Origin: Pseudomonas guineae
Lineage (GTDB): Bacteria > Pseudomonadota > Gammaproteobacteria > Pseudomonadales > Pseudomonadaceae
Length of the DNA: 64,000 nucleotides
Direction: 5' to 3'
Assembly: GCF_900113745.1 (NCBI RefSeq)
Contig: NZ_FOQL01000003.1
Location: 310,001-374,000, forward strand
Below are positions 62,890 through 64,000 of this stretch, one piece after another (position 1 is the first letter of the stretch; each line of letters begins with the position of its first letter). Made by a program: the position numbers and the translations under genes. The notes beneath the pieces are model-generated. The model had not been told where the DNA came from. It saw only the letters and a program-made list of their open reading frames with translations, and did not search any database.

Positions 62890-63990
62890 TTAGCTGTCGA
62901 TCCCCAGGCTGGGAACCTCGAAGCCCAGAACTGCGCCCTGCTCTGCGCAAGCGGTAATACGTTCGACTAACGGGCCCAGATCAAAACCTTGTGCGGCTAA
63001 CCAGGCGGGGTCGTAATAAGTACCGACATAGCGCTCGCCACCATCGCAGAGAATCGCCACTACCGAGCCCGACTCGCCGGTCGCGACCATGCGCTGTGCC
63101 ACCAGCAGTGCGCCAATCAGGTTGGTCCCGCTGGAGCCGCCCACCTTTCGCCCCAAACGCTGCGCCAGGTAATGCATCGCCGCCAAGGACAGTGCATCCG
63201 GCACCTTACACATGGCGTCGATTACCGCAGGCAGAAAGGATGCTTCGACCCGCGGCCGGCCGATGCCCTCGATGCGCGAGCCGTGGTCCAGGCAGAGGCT
63301 GGCATCGCCGCTGCGGTAGTAATCAAAGAACACCGACCGCTCGGCGTCGGCGCACAACACGCGGGTGTTGTGACGGCGATAACGCACATAGCGCCCCAAC
63401 GTCGCCAGGGTGCCGCCGGTGCCAGGGCTGGAAACCAGCCAACTCGGCTCGGGGAAGTGCTCACTGCGCAGCTGCTGGAAGATCGACTCGGCGATATTGT
63501 TATTGGCGCGCCAATCGGTGGCGCGCTCGGCGTAGGTGAACTGATCCATAAAGTGCCCACCGGTCTCACGGGCCAAGCGTTCGGACTCGGCATAAATCAG
63601 CGTTGGATCGCTGACCAAATGGCTTTGCCCACCGTAGAAGGCGATCTGCGCGATCTTCTCTTTCGAGGTGCTGGCCGGCATTACTGCGATAAACGGCAGC
63701 CCTAATAAACGGGCGAAATAGGCTTCGGAAATGGCCGTAGAGCCGCTGGAGGCCTCAATGACCGGCGCACCCGGCTTTAGCCAGCCGTTACACAGCGCGT
63801 AGAGAAACAGCGAGCGCGCCAGGCGGTGTTTGAGGCTGCCGGTGGGATGGCTGGATTCATCCTTAAAATACAGCTCAACGCCCGGTAAGCCAGGCAACGC
63901 CAAAGGAATCAGATGGGTGTCGGCGCTGCGCTGAAAATCCGCCTCAATAATCCGGATAGCTTCGCGCGCCCAGGTTCGCCTATCACTCAT
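62890..63990 (-). CDS. PLP-dependent cysteine synthase-fold enzyme
   Basis: 366 aa, fold type II. The PLP lysine is in [13 protein letters not shown] (about 49-61), the substrate loop is [12 protein letters not shown] (about 79-90), and the phosphate cradle is [15 protein letters not shown] (about 187-201). Longer than CysK/CysM and without a regulatory domain; such proteins are annotated as cysteine synthase, cystathionine beta-synthase-like or cysteine desulfhydrase. The substrate is unknown. ATG at 63990 with GGAG 6 nt upstream; the gene is complete at the window edge. Confidence 0.88.
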   Translation of the reverse strand: MSDRRTWAREAIRIIEADFQRSADTHLIPLALPGLPGVELYFKDESSHPTGSLKHRLARSLFLYALCNGWLKPGAPVIEASSGSTAISEAYFARLLGLPFIAVMPASTSKEKIAQIAFYGGQSHLVSDPTLIYAESERLARETGGHFMDQFTYAERATDWRANNNIAESIFQQLRSEHFPEPSWLVSSPGTGGTLATLGRYVRYRRHNTRVLCADAERSVFFDYYRSGDASLCLDHGSRIEGIGRPRVEASFLPAVIDAMCKVPDALSLAAMHYLAQRLGRKVGGSSGTNLIGALLVAQRMVATGESGSVVAILCDGGERYVGTYYDPAWLAAQGFDLGPLVERITACAEQGAVLGFEVPSLGIDS

Positions 63991-64000
63991 GCCTTGCTCC

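Overview
The window is a piece of a Pseudomonas chromosome. Gene sequences and gene order match well-known Pseudomonas blocks: DAHP synthase / PilZ protein / ketopantoate reductase / 5'-nucleotidase / Usp / cysB; relA / rlmD / cysM / gacS / ldhA; an amino-acid ABC operon / carboxylesterase / acyl-CoA synthetase / rhlB; and dinB, initiator tRNAs and rimO. The frequent presence of a chromosomal integron in the stutzeri/alcaligenes/mendocina-like groups makes those relatives plausible, but the species cannot be named from sequence reading alone.

Layout. 1-6.6 kb: the end of an unknown gene, a UvrD/Rep-type helicase, a GST plus PLP aminotransferase pair, a divergent MarR regulator, and a LysE/BenE exporter-importer pair. 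6.6-18.45 kb: an accessory block of stress and envelope genes (redox-fold periplasmic protein, fatty-acid desaturase with a frameshift, DUF2254, YihY, NhaA, PQQ sugar dehydrogenase, PRC-barrel protein, PPK2) that also contains broken gene copies and an inverted partial duplication, which suggests an acquired and eroding region. 18.45-36.9 kb: core metabolism and global regulation (aroG-type DAHP synthase, cysB, relA, rlmD-cysM, gacS, ldhA). 36.9-48.0 kb: general amino-acid ABC transporter, carboxylesterase, acyl-CoA synthetase, a cNMP-domain diguanylate cyclase, a clearly broken dipeptidase gene, and rhlB. 48.2-52.4 kb: dinB, a zinc-ribbon membrane protein, three tandem initiator tRNA genes each with its own promoter and terminator, cytochrome b561 and rimO.

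52.47-58.39 kb: a chromosomal integron. A full-length IntI integrase points away from an array of eight AT-rich single-gene cassettes separated by attC sites. Six attC sites are near-identical, one is of a different type and the last is short and degenerate. Pairing between each cassette's first bases and its own attC R'' box fixes the boundaries to the base. Cassette products include a Tsi6-like type VI secretion immunity protein, a protein with a HEPN-like Rx5H motif, a BamE-like membrane protein, an RDD membrane protein, an antibiotic-biosynthesis-monooxygenase-fold protein and three unknown membrane-anchored proteins. This is the most interesting part of the window: it looks like a store of interbacterial-conflict and envelope functions, with no recognisable drug-resistance gene.

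58.4-64 kb: DUF2986, a lipoprotein, a GAPDH/E4PDH-type dehydrogenase, a large FAD-dependent oxidoreductase, DUF488 and a PLP enzyme of the cysteine synthase fold.
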